9,555 bases of DNA from Candidatus Cloacimonadota bacterium (GCA_012519465.1 JAAYQD010000218.1:1-9555); one strand, 5' to 3'. Shown: positions 1 through 6,329, numbered from the stretch's first letter. The notes: generated by a model from the letters alone, not told the origin. Made by a program: numbers and translations.

Positions 1-87
1 CAGTATCAAAAACTCGTTTATTTTGTCACGCCTTTTTTTGAAAGAATACTTGCTTTGGGGTAGAGGGGCTTTTTTTAAGAACCACGA

Positions 88-174
88 ATTACACTAATTT
101 CACTAATTTAATGTTCGCTACCGCTATGCTATTTTAACCACAAATTTCACTAATTAGGAAGGATTTCACTAATT
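88..174. repeat. Four scattered copies of the 12-mer ATTTCACTAATT
   Basis: The 12-mer ATTTCACTAATT occurs exactly at 97-108, 144-155 and 163-174, with a one-mismatch copy (ATTACACTAATT) at 88-99 that overlaps the next by three bases. Two copies follow an AACCAC trinucleotide-rich lead (80-85 and 136-141). The spacing is irregular, so this is neither a simple satellite nor a CRISPR array. It looks like a degenerate dispersed intergenic repeat. Function unknown. Confidence 0.7.
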
Positions 175-203
175 CATAACAGACTTAACTTTAGCGAAGC
201 CCC

Positions 204-231
204 TGGCCTCTGATCTCTGGCCTCTGACCTC
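204..231. repeat. Degenerate 7-bp tandem repeat, four units
   Basis: Four consecutive 7-bp units read TGGCCTC, TGATCTC, TGGCCTC and TGACCTC (consensus TGRYCTC). They are followed directly by a small hairpin with arms GCTTGC (233-238) and GCAAGC (242-247). The tandem abuts the inverted element at 241-287 and may be part of the same composite repeat. No coding role is evident. Confidence 0.65.
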
Positions 232-240
232 TGCTTGCGA

Positions 241-287
241 AGCAAGCACCCTAAAAAGTCTCGCAGAGACAGTAGTTCAGGTCAAAT
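241..287 (-). repeat. Left copy of a 47-bp inverted repeat flanking the Sel1-repeat gene
   Basis: The reverse complement of 241-287 aligns without gaps to 1876-1922, with 41 of 47 positions identical by hand count. Each copy contains a small internal palindrome, GTCTC-N3-GAGAC (259-271 here). Together the copies bracket the Sel1-repeat gene in opposite orientation. No transposase lies between them, so this is more likely a dispersed intergenic element, or the ends of a non-autonomous element, than an insertion sequence. Confidence 0.75.
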
Positions 288-336
288 ACGGCTTATAGAT
301 ACCTGTCCAAGTCTCACCAAAGACGGCACTTATTTA

Positions 337-359
337 TTGACATAATCCACCAGTATAAT
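337..359 (+). promoter_or_regulatory. Possible promoter of the Sel1-repeat gene
   Basis: A perfect -35-like TTGACA (337-342) and a perfect -10-like TATAAT (354-359) lie just upstream of the gene, but they are only 11 bp apart instead of about 17. They therefore cannot both serve one sigma-70 promoter. The -10 alone would start transcription near 366, giving a leader of about 24 nt that includes the ribosome binding site GAGG (381-384). Treat this as a candidate only. Confidence 0.35.
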
Positions 360-389
360 TAGCGGTATAAAATCGCAGAAGAGGATCAA

Positions 390-1820
390 ATGACAAAAAA
401 TGAACATGATGCTTTTCTCGCATATAAGAATAAACGAAGAGGTTTAAAGGATATGAATTACTATTCCTTATCTTTGCAAGAGCTGATATCTTTGGCATAT
501 AATAACGATCCCGAAGCCCAATTTTGGTTGGGGAATATATATTACGAAGGCTATGGCGTTGATCGAGATCATCGGGAAGCTCATAACTGGTATCTCTTGG
601 CGGCAGAACAAGGACACTCTGATGCTCAATATCAGTTGGGAAATCTATATTTATATGGCCATGGCGTGGCACAAGATTTCAAAGAAGCGCATAAATGGTG
701 GCTTTTGGCGGCAAAACAGGGGAATGCAGGCGCTCAGAGTAACTTGGGCTATATGTATGTAAAGGGTGATGGCGTGGCACAAGACTATCAGAAAGCATTT
801 AAATGGCTGATCTTATCAGCTGAACAAGGATATGCAGGTGCCCAATATAATTTGGGAAGAATGTATTTACAAGATAATGGAGTAAAACAAGACTATCAAG
901 AAGCTTATAAATGGTTTTTTTTGGCAGCGGAACAAGAACACGTGCAAGCACAATACAATTTGGGTAAAATGCGATTATTGGGTCATGGCGTGGAACAAAA
1001 CTACCTGGAAGCACGTAAATGGTGGCTCTTGGCGGCAGAACAAGGATATGCTGATGCTCAGGTTGTTTTGGGATTAATGTATGCCTCAGGCGATTTCATT
1101 ACGCAAGATTACCATGAAGCTTATAAATGGTGGAGCTTGGCGGCAAAACAAAGACACCCGGAAGCTCAAAGTGGCATGGGCAATTTGTATTATAATGGTC
1201 ATGGCGTGGAACAAGATTTCAAAGAAGCATACAAATGGTATTACTTGGCGGCGAAACAAGGACATACTTATGCGCAATTTAGTTTGGGTAATTTGTATTT
1301 CCATGGAGACGGTGTAAAACAAGACTACCAAGAAGCGCATAAGTGGTATCTCTTGGCGGCAGAGCAAGGACATACAGAAGCTCAATTTAATTTGGGCGTA
1401 CTTTATGAAAAAGGTTATGGTGTAAAACAAGACTACCAGGAGGCACGTAAATGGTATCTCTTGGCAGCTGAGCAAGGTTATGAAAAAGCACAGTACGGCT
1501 TGGGCAATATCTATAGCCTGGGCAACAGCGTGGAGCAAGATTTCAAAGAAGCTCGCAAATGGTATCTCTTGGCAGCAGAACAAGGATTCTCGAGTGCTCA
1601 TCATAATTTGGGCGTATTGTATTACTATGGCTATGGAGTAAAAAAGGATAATGAGAAAGCATATTTTTGGATTCTTCTTGCCATTGCAAACACTTCTCAT
1701 AATCGATATCAAGATTTCGTTAAGCTACATGATGATGTGGCGGCTGAGCTTAACTCCAAACAGCGTGAAAAGATAAAAAAGCAAGCTCGCGAATGGATGC
1801 GAGATAAGGGATTTGAATAG
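390..1820 (+). CDS. Sel1-like repeat (SLR) protein, eleven repeats
   Basis: This 476-residue protein is made almost entirely of Sel1-like repeats, alpha/alpha solenoid units related to TPRs that usually act as protein-interaction scaffolds. Eleven consecutive 36-residue units run gap-free from residue 43 to 438. A typical unit opens AQYNLG, continues with a GxGV turn and ends KWYLLAAEQG. Repeats 6 and 11 are the most degenerate. The N-terminus (1-42) is non-repetitive and has no signal peptide, and the last 38 residues form a charged Lys/Glu-rich tail, so a cytoplasmic location is likely. The ATG at 390 has GAGG five bases upstream; an ATG at 453 is an alternative start. The gene appears monocistronic, is more A+T-rich than the operon downstream and lies between inverted copies of a 47-bp element. 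The family is clear; the partner or pathway cannot be read from the sequence. Confidence 0.92.
   Translation: MTKNEHDAFLAYKNKRRGLKDMNYYSLSLQELISLAYNNDPEAQFWLGNIYYEGYGVDRDHREAHNWYLLAAEQGHSDAQYQLGNLYLYGHGVAQDFKEAHKWWLLAAKQGNAGAQSNLGYMYVKGDGVAQDYQKAFKWLILSAEQGYAGAQYNLGRMYLQDNGVKQDYQEAYKWFFLAAEQEHVQAQYNLGKMRLLGHGVEQNYLEARKWWLLAAEQGYADAQVVLGLMYASGDFITQDYHEAYKWWSLAAKQRHPEAQSGMGNLYYNGHGVEQDFKEAYKWYYLAAKQGHTYAQFSLGNLYFHGDGVKQDYQEAHKWYLLAAEQGHTEAQFNLGVLYEKGYGVKQDYQEARKWYLLAAEQGYEKAQYGLGNIYSLGNSVEQDFKEARKWYLLAAEQGFSSAHHNLGVLYYYGYGVKKDNEKAYFWILLAIANTSHNRYQDFVKLHDDVAAELNSKQREKIKKQAREWMRDKGFE
516..1703 (+). repeat. Eleven in-frame 108-bp tandem repeats inside the SLR gene
   Basis: The DNA coding for the Sel1-like repeats is a tandem array of eleven 108-bp units with no insertions or deletions between units. 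Stretches such as AAATGGTATCTCTTGGC recur nearly verbatim in several units. This makes the gene prone to gain or loss of repeats by recombination, and also prone to misassembly. The array produces open frames on the other strands (for example 1086-1712 minus) that are repeat artefacts. Confidence 0.85.
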
Positions 1821-1875
1821 GGCGGCTTATCCTGATATTCCCCTGTATTTTATACGACCTAATTTATAGATCTTC

Positions 1876-1922
1876 ATTTGATCTGAACTACCGTCTCTCC
1901 GAGACTTTTCAAGGTGCTCGCT
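1876..1922 (+). repeat. Right copy of the 47-bp inverted repeat
   Basis: This is the partner of 241-287 in opposite orientation (41/47 identical, no gaps). It includes the palindrome GTCTC-TCC-GAGAC at 1891-1903. The loop base composition differs between copies (GCA in the left copy, TCC here) while both palindromic arms are kept, which hints that the small hairpin itself is under constraint. Confidence 0.75.
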
Positions 1923-1955
1923 ACTGCTAAGCTTGAAATATAATAACCACAAGCC

Positions 1956-1980
1956 CTATCAACTAACAACTATCAACTAA
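1956..1980 (+). repeat. Two direct 11-bp repeats, CTATCAACTAA
   Basis: Identical 11-mers at 1956-1966 and 1970-1980 are separated by CAA, giving a 14-bp period. They sit between the 47-bp element and the hairpin block and seem to belong to the same patchwork of intergenic repeats. Confidence 0.6.
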
Positions 1981-1991
1981 GCTGCCCATTA

Positions 1992-2043
1992 ACCACCCTT
2001 GTACCACCCTTGTCTCACCCTTGTCGAGACAAGGGTGAGACAA
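1992..2043. repeat. Three 11-bp tandem units merging into a perfect 16-bp inverted repeat
   Basis: ACCACCCTTGT occurs at 1992-2002 and 2003-2013, and a variant CTCACCCTTGT follows at 2014-2024. The third unit lies within the left arm of a perfect palindrome: arm 2010-2025, a two-base centre at 2026-2027, and a fully complementary arm 2028-2043. Transcribed, this would form a very stable hairpin. It is not followed by a T-run on the plus strand, so it is not a standard terminator. It could be a REP-like element, a recombination hotspot or an mRNA-stabilising structure. Confidence 0.75.
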
Positions 2044-2146
2044 AGGAGGCTAACAGGGAAGGAGTGGGCAAGCGGTATCCAAAAAGCGAAATATATCCTG
2101 TGAGGCGCATCTAATCAAGTGGAAAATCCCCTTGCGGTTTTTTACC

Positions 2147-2183
2147 TTGACAAAAAGCTCTTATTTTTGGCACTATGCCCGCA
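2147..2183 (+). promoter_or_regulatory. Candidate promoter region of the lipoprotein-ptb-rpiB-glyA operon
   Basis: Two overlapping readings are possible. For sigma-70, TTGACA (2147-2152) is followed 18 bp later by CACTAT (2171-2176), a weak -10. For sigma-54, TGGCAC (2168-2173) is followed after the correct 5-bp spacer by CCGCA (2179-2183). This preserves the GG-N10-GC core, but two bases of the -12 box differ from TTGCA. A third possibility is TATAAG (2233-2238), close to the first ATG. Either of the first two would leave a leader of about 75-85 nt. None is decisive. Confidence 0.3.
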
Positions 2184-2262
2184 CCCTGCAAAAGTGCGGT
2201 CAATGCCATGCCCTCTGAGGCAAATTGATCAATATAAGGCTTTTGCAGATACCGAAAAATAA

Positions 2263-2739
2263 ATGAGACTTAAGTATTCGATTCTACTGATTTTACTGTT
2301 ATGCATGGGTGCCTGTGTGATGCACAAAACCGTGCCCCACTCTGAAATAGAATATGAAAGGCTGGCTGTAAGGCTGAGCCGGGCACTGGTTGCCAATCCT
2401 TGGATAGAGGGTTTTGGTACAAATTCTGGGCGCAAACCCATCCTCATGATTGGCAGTTTGGGAATAGAAGAAGCCGCCACTGCCCAAAATCTGAACAAAC
2501 GAATTGCCCACAATCTCTTGCAAAGCGGTGCCGTGATCATAGCCGTTCCCAGGGCGGATCATCCCCAGGGAGAGCTGGATGTGATCAGTATTGCCCGGCA
2601 CTCCAATGCGGATTTTCTGTTGATAATGAGGCAAGAAGAAGAGGGAAGGGAGACCGATCTTTTTACACAGCTGCAGCTGATAGATTTGGCGAGCGGGGAA
2701 AGCCAGCCACTTAGTGATTTTTCCCTCTCCTCCCTGTAA
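2263..2739 (+). CDS. LpoB-like outer-membrane lipoprotein (penicillin-binding-protein activator family)
   Basis: This is a 158-residue predicted lipoprotein. Residues 1-17 are a short signal peptide with a hydrophobic Leu/Ile core, and C18 in MGAC is the likely lipidated cysteine (M at -3 is a weak but tolerable lipobox residue). The rest follows the LpoB pattern as I know it: a helix ending NPWIEGF (46-52), a strand RKPILMIG (57-64), a helix of the LNKRIAHNLLQSG type, a HSNADFLLIM strand and a final strand LQLIDLASGE. LpoB-type proteins sit in the outer membrane and activate class A penicillin-binding proteins. This protein is shorter than E. coli LpoB and lacks its long disordered linker. 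No good ribosome binding site precedes the ATG. It lies 42 bp upstream of ptb on the same strand, so cotranscription is likely although a functional link is not obvious. A different TolB-N-like lipoprotein is the main alternative. Confidence 0.7.
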   Translation: MRLKYSILLILLLCMGACVMHKTVPHSEIEYERLAVRLSRALVANPWIEGFGTNSGRKPILMIGSLGIEEAATAQNLNKRIAHNLLQSGAVIIAVPRADHPQGELDVISIARHSNADFLLIMRQEEEGRETDLFTQLQLIDLASGESQPLSDFSLSSL

Positions 2740-2781
2740 AAATGCTACAAAAATAATAAAGATATATTGGAGAGATTCAAG

Positions 2782-3684
2782 ATGCAGATTACCAAGCTTG
2801 AACAGATGTTTGAAGTTCTTAAGAGTCGTCCTCGCAAGCGCATAGTTGCTGCCTGGGCAAATGATGAGCACACGATTATGGCAGTGAATGCCGCAGTGCA
2901 AAAAGGGATTGTAAGCGGAGTATTGGTGGGCGATGAAGCCACCATCAAAGAGGTGTGTGCCGCCAAGCAGATCGATCCTTCCGTGTTTCGCATTGTGCAC
3001 AGCAATTCGGATGTGGAAGCCGCCGCCATGGCAGTGCAATTGATCAACGATCAGGAAGGCGATTTTATCATGAAAGGCCTGTTGAGCACAGATCGATATA
3101 TGCGGGCTATACTCAACAAGGAAAAGGGTTTGATGAATAGCGGCGCCGTGCTTACCCATATCACCGTCACGGAGCCCAAGACCTATCATAAACTATTGAT
3201 AGTGGGTGACGTAGCCATTATTCCAGAGCCGGATTTATCTCAAAAGATAGCCATTTGTAACTATCTGATCAAGACGGCACAGCTGTTGGGTATCCAGACC
3301 CCGAAGGTGGGCTTGCTTTCTGCATCAGAACAGACCCAGCCCAAGATTCGCTCCTCCTATGATGCTGCCCTGATTTCCAAAATGGCAGAGCGTGGGCAGA
3401 TCAAAGGTGGCATCGTGGATGGTCCCCTGGCTATGGACCTGATCTTGGATAGCGAATCCGCACGCATCAAAGGCGTCAAGAGCGAAGTGTGCGGTGATGC
3501 GGATTGCATCCTTTTCCCCAATATCGAATCCGGAAATACCTTTTATAAGACGCTCACCACCCTCCTCAAATCCCAGCTGTGCGCTGTGGTGATGGGTGCC
3601 CGTGTGCCCGCCGTGCTTACCTCCCGTGGGGATAGCGAGCTCAGTAAGCTGTATTCCATTGCTTTGGCAGCACTTTTGGCATAA
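2782..3684 (+). CDS. ptb: Phosphate butyryltransferase-like phosphotransacylase, copy 1
   Basis: This 300-residue enzyme of the phosphate acetyl/butyryltransferase family transfers an acyl group between CoA and phosphate in the cytoplasm. Visible family landmarks are MKGLLSTD (97-104), DGPLAMD (213-219), the C-terminal ADCILFPNIESGNTFYK block (240-256) and LTSRGDS (279-285) followed by SIALA. Length matches Ptb and is shorter than standalone Pta. The frame is open back to a TTG at 2767, but the ATG at 2782 is preferred because GGAGAG (2769-2774) lies seven bases upstream. A clear paralogue follows after one base. The usual partner, butyrate kinase, is not in the window. Substrate chain length (butyryl, branched-chain acyl, propionyl or acetyl) cannot be read directly; amino-acid fermentation would fit the suspected lineage. 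Confidence 0.88.
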   Translation: MQITKLEQMFEVLKSRPRKRIVAAWANDEHTIMAVNAAVQKGIVSGVLVGDEATIKEVCAAKQIDPSVFRIVHSNSDVEAAAMAVQLINDQEGDFIMKGLLSTDRYMRAILNKEKGLMNSGAVLTHITVTEPKTYHKLLIVGDVAIIPEPDLSQKIAICNYLIKTAQLLGIQTPKVGLLSASEQTQPKIRSSYDAALISKMAERGQIKGGIVDGPLAMDLILDSESARIKGVKSEVCGDADCILFPNIESGNTFYKTLTTLLKSQLCAVVMGARVPAVLTSRGDSELSKLYSIALAALLA

Positions 3685-3685
3685 A

Positions 3686-4603
3686 ATGAAAGCGATTACC
3701 AAGCTGGGAGAACTGGCGGACTTTGTAAAAAAACAAGGCCGCAAGACCCGTATTGCCGTAGCCGCTGCCGAGGATTCAAACACCCTTTCTTCCATCGCCA
3801 GAGCCGCTTCCGAAGGCTGGGTGCAGCCCATTTTGCATGGCAACAAAGCCAATATTCTGCAGTTGTGCAAGGATGAAAACCAGGATGCCAGCCTGATGCA
3901 GATCATCGATCATGCGGATGACCGAGGCGCCACCCAGGCCGCCACGCAGATGGTGAGAAATGGCGAGGCGGATGTATTGATGAAAGGGCTGGTGGGTACC
4001 GATACATTTTTGAAATGTGTATTGAATAAAGAGTGGGGCCTCTTGCCTCCCGGCGCTGTGATGAGCTATACCTGTGCCTTGGAATTGCCCCGCTATCCCA
4101 AGCTGCTCTTTGTATCCGATACGGCGGTTTTGCCTGCTCCGGATTTGATGCAAAAGCAGGCGATGATCAAATACAGCGTGGCAATGGCACGCCGTTTTGG
4201 CATTCAAACCCCCAAGGTGGCGCTGGTTACTGCCACAGAAAAGGTGGGGGCGGGGATGCCCTCCACGCTGGATTATGCTCTCTTGTGCAAGATGGCAGAG
4301 CGTGGTCAGATTCCCGATGCCATCATCGATGGACCTTTGGATGTATTCTTGGCATGCGATCCTGCCGCTGGCGAGATCAAAGGCGTGGATACACCCATCC
4401 AAGGCGAGGCGGATATCCTCATCTTTCCCAATCTGGAAACAGCCAATAGCTTTTATAAGGGCCTGATGCTGTTTGCCGATGCGGAATTGGCAGGCATGAT
4501 CCAGGGCACCATCAAGCCGGTGGTGGTGATGAGCCGCAGCGAAAGCGCAGCCAGCAAGTATTATTGCATAGCCCTTTCCTGTTTGATGGCGGAGGAATCA
4601 TGA
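3686..4603 (+). CDS. ptb: Phosphate butyryltransferase-like phosphotransacylase, copy 2
   Basis: This is a 305-residue paralogue of the preceding gene with the same landmarks in the same order: LMKGLVGTD (98-106), IDGPLDV (214-220), ADILIFPNLETANSFYK (242-258) and MSRSES (282-287) followed by IALS. The frame is open back to 3596, but that would overlap the previous gene by 89 bp. The ATG at 3686 matches the family N-terminus and follows the previous stop by a single base, with no strong ribosome binding site, so translation is probably coupled. The two copies share the enzyme core yet differ throughout, so the duplication is not recent. They may form a heteromer or differ in acyl-CoA preference; neither is shown. 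The stop overlaps the rpiB start. Confidence 0.87.
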   Translation: MKAITKLGELADFVKKQGRKTRIAVAAAEDSNTLSSIARAASEGWVQPILHGNKANILQLCKDENQDASLMQIIDHADDRGATQAATQMVRNGEADVLMKGLVGTDTFLKCVLNKEWGLLPPGAVMSYTCALELPRYPKLLFVSDTAVLPAPDLMQKQAMIKYSVAMARRFGIQTPKVALVTATEKVGAGMPSTLDYALLCKMAERGQIPDAIIDGPLDVFLACDPAAGEIKGVDTPIQGEADILIFPNLETANSFYKGLMLFADAELAGMIQGTIKPVVVMSRSESAASKYYCIALSCLMAEES

Positions 4604-5040
4604 AGCTGGCAATAGCATCAGATCATGCCGGATATCCCCTCAAGGAAGCCCTCAAAAAGGCGTTCCCCCAGTATCAATGGGAGGATTTTGGCACGCATAG
4701 CTCAGACTCCATGGATTACCCTGATACGGGCTCTCCTGCTGCAGAAGCTGTGGCATCCGGCATCTGTGCCAAGGGCGTCCTCATCTGTGGCTCTGGCATT
4801 GGCATGAGCATAGTTGCCAATAAGGTGGAGGGCATCCGTGCCGCTTTGTGTGTGAATACAGATATTGCCCGCCTTAGCAGGATGCACAACGATGCCAATA
4901 TCCTGGTATTGGCAGGACGCTTCACGGCGATTCCCTATGCCATCGAGATATTGGATGCCTGGCTGCATACGGATTTTGAGGGCGGCAGGCATCAGACAAG
5001 AATTGATAAAATTAGTAAGATAGAAGGAGATAACAAGTGA
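4600..5040 (+). CDS. rpiB: Ribose-5-phosphate isomerase B
   Basis: This 146-residue sugar-phosphate isomerase of the RpiB/LacAB family interconverts ribose 5-phosphate and ribulose 5-phosphate in the non-oxidative pentose phosphate pathway. Key parts are visible: SDHAG (7-11, phosphate and substrate contacts), MDYPD (38-42), the catalytic cysteine C63 in [10 protein letters not shown] with the anion-binding loop 64-68, MHNDAN (95-100, with H96 and N97), and the C-terminal [13 protein letters not shown] (126-138), whose Arg residues bind phosphate. Length is typical. The frame is open upstream to 4564, but the ATG at 4600 is correct. It overlaps the ptb2 stop (ATGA) and follows GGAGG at 4591-4595, which lies inside ptb2. 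Its own stop overlaps the glyA start. RpiB beside GlyA is a recurring neighbourhood, for example in Bacillus subtilis. Confidence 0.95.
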   Translation: MKLAIASDHAGYPLKEALKKAFPQYQWEDFGTHSSDSMDYPDTGSPAAEAVASGICAKGVLICGSGIGMSIVANKVEGIRAALCVNTDIARLSRMHNDANILVLAGRFTAIPYAIEILDAWLHTDFEGGRHQTRIDKISKIEGDNK

Positions 5041-6329
5041 AACATATCCAAAAACAAGATCCTGAACTCTATGCCGCTATCGCTGGCGAACTTGCCAGAC
5101 AGCGGGAAAACCTGGAATTGATTGCTTCCGAAAACTTTACCTCATTGGCGGTGATGGAGGCGCAAGGCAGTATTTTGACCAATAAATACGCCGAGGGCTA
5201 TCCCTACCGCTGGAGCAAAAAGACGGGGAAGGTGAATTATAAGCTGTATGGCAGATATTATGGCGGCTGTGAATACATCGACGATGTGGAGCGGCTGGCA
5301 ATAGAGCGTGCCAAGGAAATCTTTGGCGCAGAGCATGCCAACGTGCAACCTCATAGCGGATCACAAGCCAATATGGCAGCATACTTTAGCCTCATCAAAC
5401 CCGGTGACACGGTGCTCTCTCTGGAGCTGGCACACGGCGGTCACCTCACCCACGGGCATCCGCTTTCCTTTTCCGGACAGCTTTACAATATCGTCCATTA
5501 CAATGTGGACAAAGATACGCATCAGTTTGATTATGAAGAGATTGAGGCTTTGGCAAAAGAGCATAAGCCCCAGATGATCCTCACCGGTGCCTCTGCCTAT
5601 CCGCGCAAGATAGATTTTAAGCGCTTTAGAGAGATTGCCGATATGGTGGGCGCCAAATTGTTTGTGGATATGGCACATATTGCCGGCTTGGTAGCCGCAG
5701 GCTTGCACGAAAACCCCGTGCCCTATGCTGATATTGTGACCAGCACCACCCACAAAACCCTGCGTGGACCCCGTGGCGGGCTCATCCTGTGCAAAGAGCA
5801 GTATGCCAAGGATGTGGATAGCTACGTTTTCCCCGGCATCCAGGGCGGACCCCTGATGCATGCCATCGCCGGCAAGGCAGTTGCCTTTTTTGAGGCATTG
5901 CAGCCGGAATTTATGCAATATCAGAAAAACGTGATCGCCAATGCCCAGGCGCTGGCAAGCTCCCTGATGGATGAGGGCTTCAAGCTGGTTTCCGGCGGAA
6001 CAGACACCCATCTGATGTTGTTGGATTTGGGCAGCGAGGAAGAGGGCGGACCCAGCGGCAAGAAGATGGAAGGCTCCCTGGATATCGCCGGCATCACGGT
6101 GAATAAAAACACCGTTCCCTTTGATACCCGTTCGCCTTTCGTGGCATCCGGTATCCGCTTGGGGACACCCTCCGTCACCACCCGCAAGATGGGCGTTAGT
6201 GAGATGAAACAGATCGCCGCCTTCATCAAAAGAGTGCGCGATAATAGCGATAATGAGGAATATCTGGCAGCCATGAAAGCCGAGGTGATGGAGCTCACCA
6301 AGCGCTTTCCCCTGTATCCAGAATTGTAA
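5037..6329 (+). CDS. glyA: Serine hydroxymethyltransferase
   Basis: This 430-residue PLP enzyme converts serine and tetrahydrofolate to glycine and 5,10-methylene-THF. Landmarks: LIASENF (28-34), NKYAEGYP (49-56) with general base E53, RYYGGCEY (73-80), HSGSQAN (106-112), [10 protein letters not shown] (131-140) with the PLP-stacking His, DMAHIAG (211-217), [12 protein letters not shown] (237-248) with PLP-binding K240, FPGIQGGP (265-272) and SGIRLGTP (371-378) with carboxylate-binding R374. It is complete. It starts with GTG overlapping the rpiB stop (GTGA), six bases after AAGGAGA, so coupled translation is likely. Oddity: sixteen residues (57-72) stand between EGYP and RYYGG where E. coli GlyA has two, an insertion of about 14 residues next to the active-site loop. 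It is the last gene of the operon. Confidence 0.96.
   Translation: MKHIQKQDPELYAAIAGELARQRENLELIASENFTSLAVMEAQGSILTNKYAEGYPYRWSKKTGKVNYKLYGRYYGGCEYIDDVERLAIERAKEIFGAEHANVQPHSGSQANMAAYFSLIKPGDTVLSLELAHGGHLTHGHPLSFSGQLYNIVHYNVDKDTHQFDYEEIEALAKEHKPQMILTGASAYPRKIDFKRFREIADMVGAKLFVDMAHIAGLVAAGLHENPVPYADIVTSTTHKTLRGPRGGLILCKEQYAKDVDSYVFPGIQGGPLMHAIAGKAVAFFEALQPEFMQYQKNVIANAQALASSLMDEGFKLVSGGTDTHLMLLDLGSEEEGGPSGKKMEGSLDIAGITVNKNTVPFDTRSPFVASGIRLGTPSVTTRKMGVSEMKQIAAFIKRVRDNSDNEEYLAAMKAEVMELTKRFPLYPEL

Larger units (their letters stand above)
1..389. other. Repeat-rich intergenic region upstream of the Sel1-repeat gene
   Basis: No coding region is supported here. One frame is open from base 1 to a TAG at 61-63, which could be the tail of a gene entering from the left, but 20 codons are too few to judge. 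The rest is a mosaic of short repeats described separately: an A+T-rich 12-mer present four times (88-174), a degenerate 7-bp tandem (204-231), a small hairpin (arms 233-238 and 242-247) and one copy of an inverted 47-bp element (241-287). The only gene signals are the promoter-like hexamers at 337-359 and the ribosome binding site at 381-384. Confidence 0.6.
1821..2262. other. Intergenic region with stacked repeats between the SLR gene and the metabolic operon
   Basis: No gene is supported here. From left to right it holds the right copy of the 47-bp inverted element (1876-1922); a stretch similar to the left flank (1919-1934 versus 115-130, 14 of 16 identical); a pair of 11-bp direct repeats CTATCAACTAA (1956-1966 and 1970-1980); three 11-bp tandem units (1992-2024) running into a perfect hairpin (2010-2043); and promoter-like elements near 2147-2183 and 2233-2238. 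I found no convincing terminator for the SLR gene. Confidence 0.6.

Noticed and set aside
1..60. Possible 3' end of a gene entering from the left
   Set aside because: The open stretch is only 20 codons up to TAG and has no recognisable features. It cannot be distinguished from chance.
516..1703. Regular 108-bp repeats considered as a CRISPR-like array
   Set aside because: Repeats are contiguous with no unique spacers, and they encode in-frame Sel1-like units.
1086..1712. A 208-codon open frame on the minus strand across the SLR gene
   Set aside because: It lies opposite the 108-bp repeats and its translation repeats with the same 36-residue period. It is the shadow of the Sel1 array, with no ribosome binding site or family resemblance.
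1992..2043. Hairpin considered as the SLR gene terminator
   Set aside because: It lies about 190 bp after the stop codon and has no T-run on the plus strand.
2121..2146. Weak stem with a T-run (CGGTTTTTTACC) considered as a terminator
   Set aside because: Pairing between the A-run and T-run is interrupted and the stem has only about two G-C pairs, too weak to call.
2299..3189. A 296-codon minus-strand open frame opposite the lipoprotein and ptb genes
   Set aside because: Both plus-strand genes under it have recognisable families. The antisense translation is Cys/His/Gln-rich and low in domain-like features, so it is a coding shadow.
3596..3685. Extended N-terminus for the second ptb gene
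   Set aside because: It would overlap the first ptb gene by 89 bp and add a Cys/Pro-rich stretch absent from the family. The ATG at 3686 fits.
5361..6011. A 216-codon minus-strand open frame inside glyA
   Set aside because: glyA is unmistakable across the whole stretch. The antisense frame follows from its codon bias.
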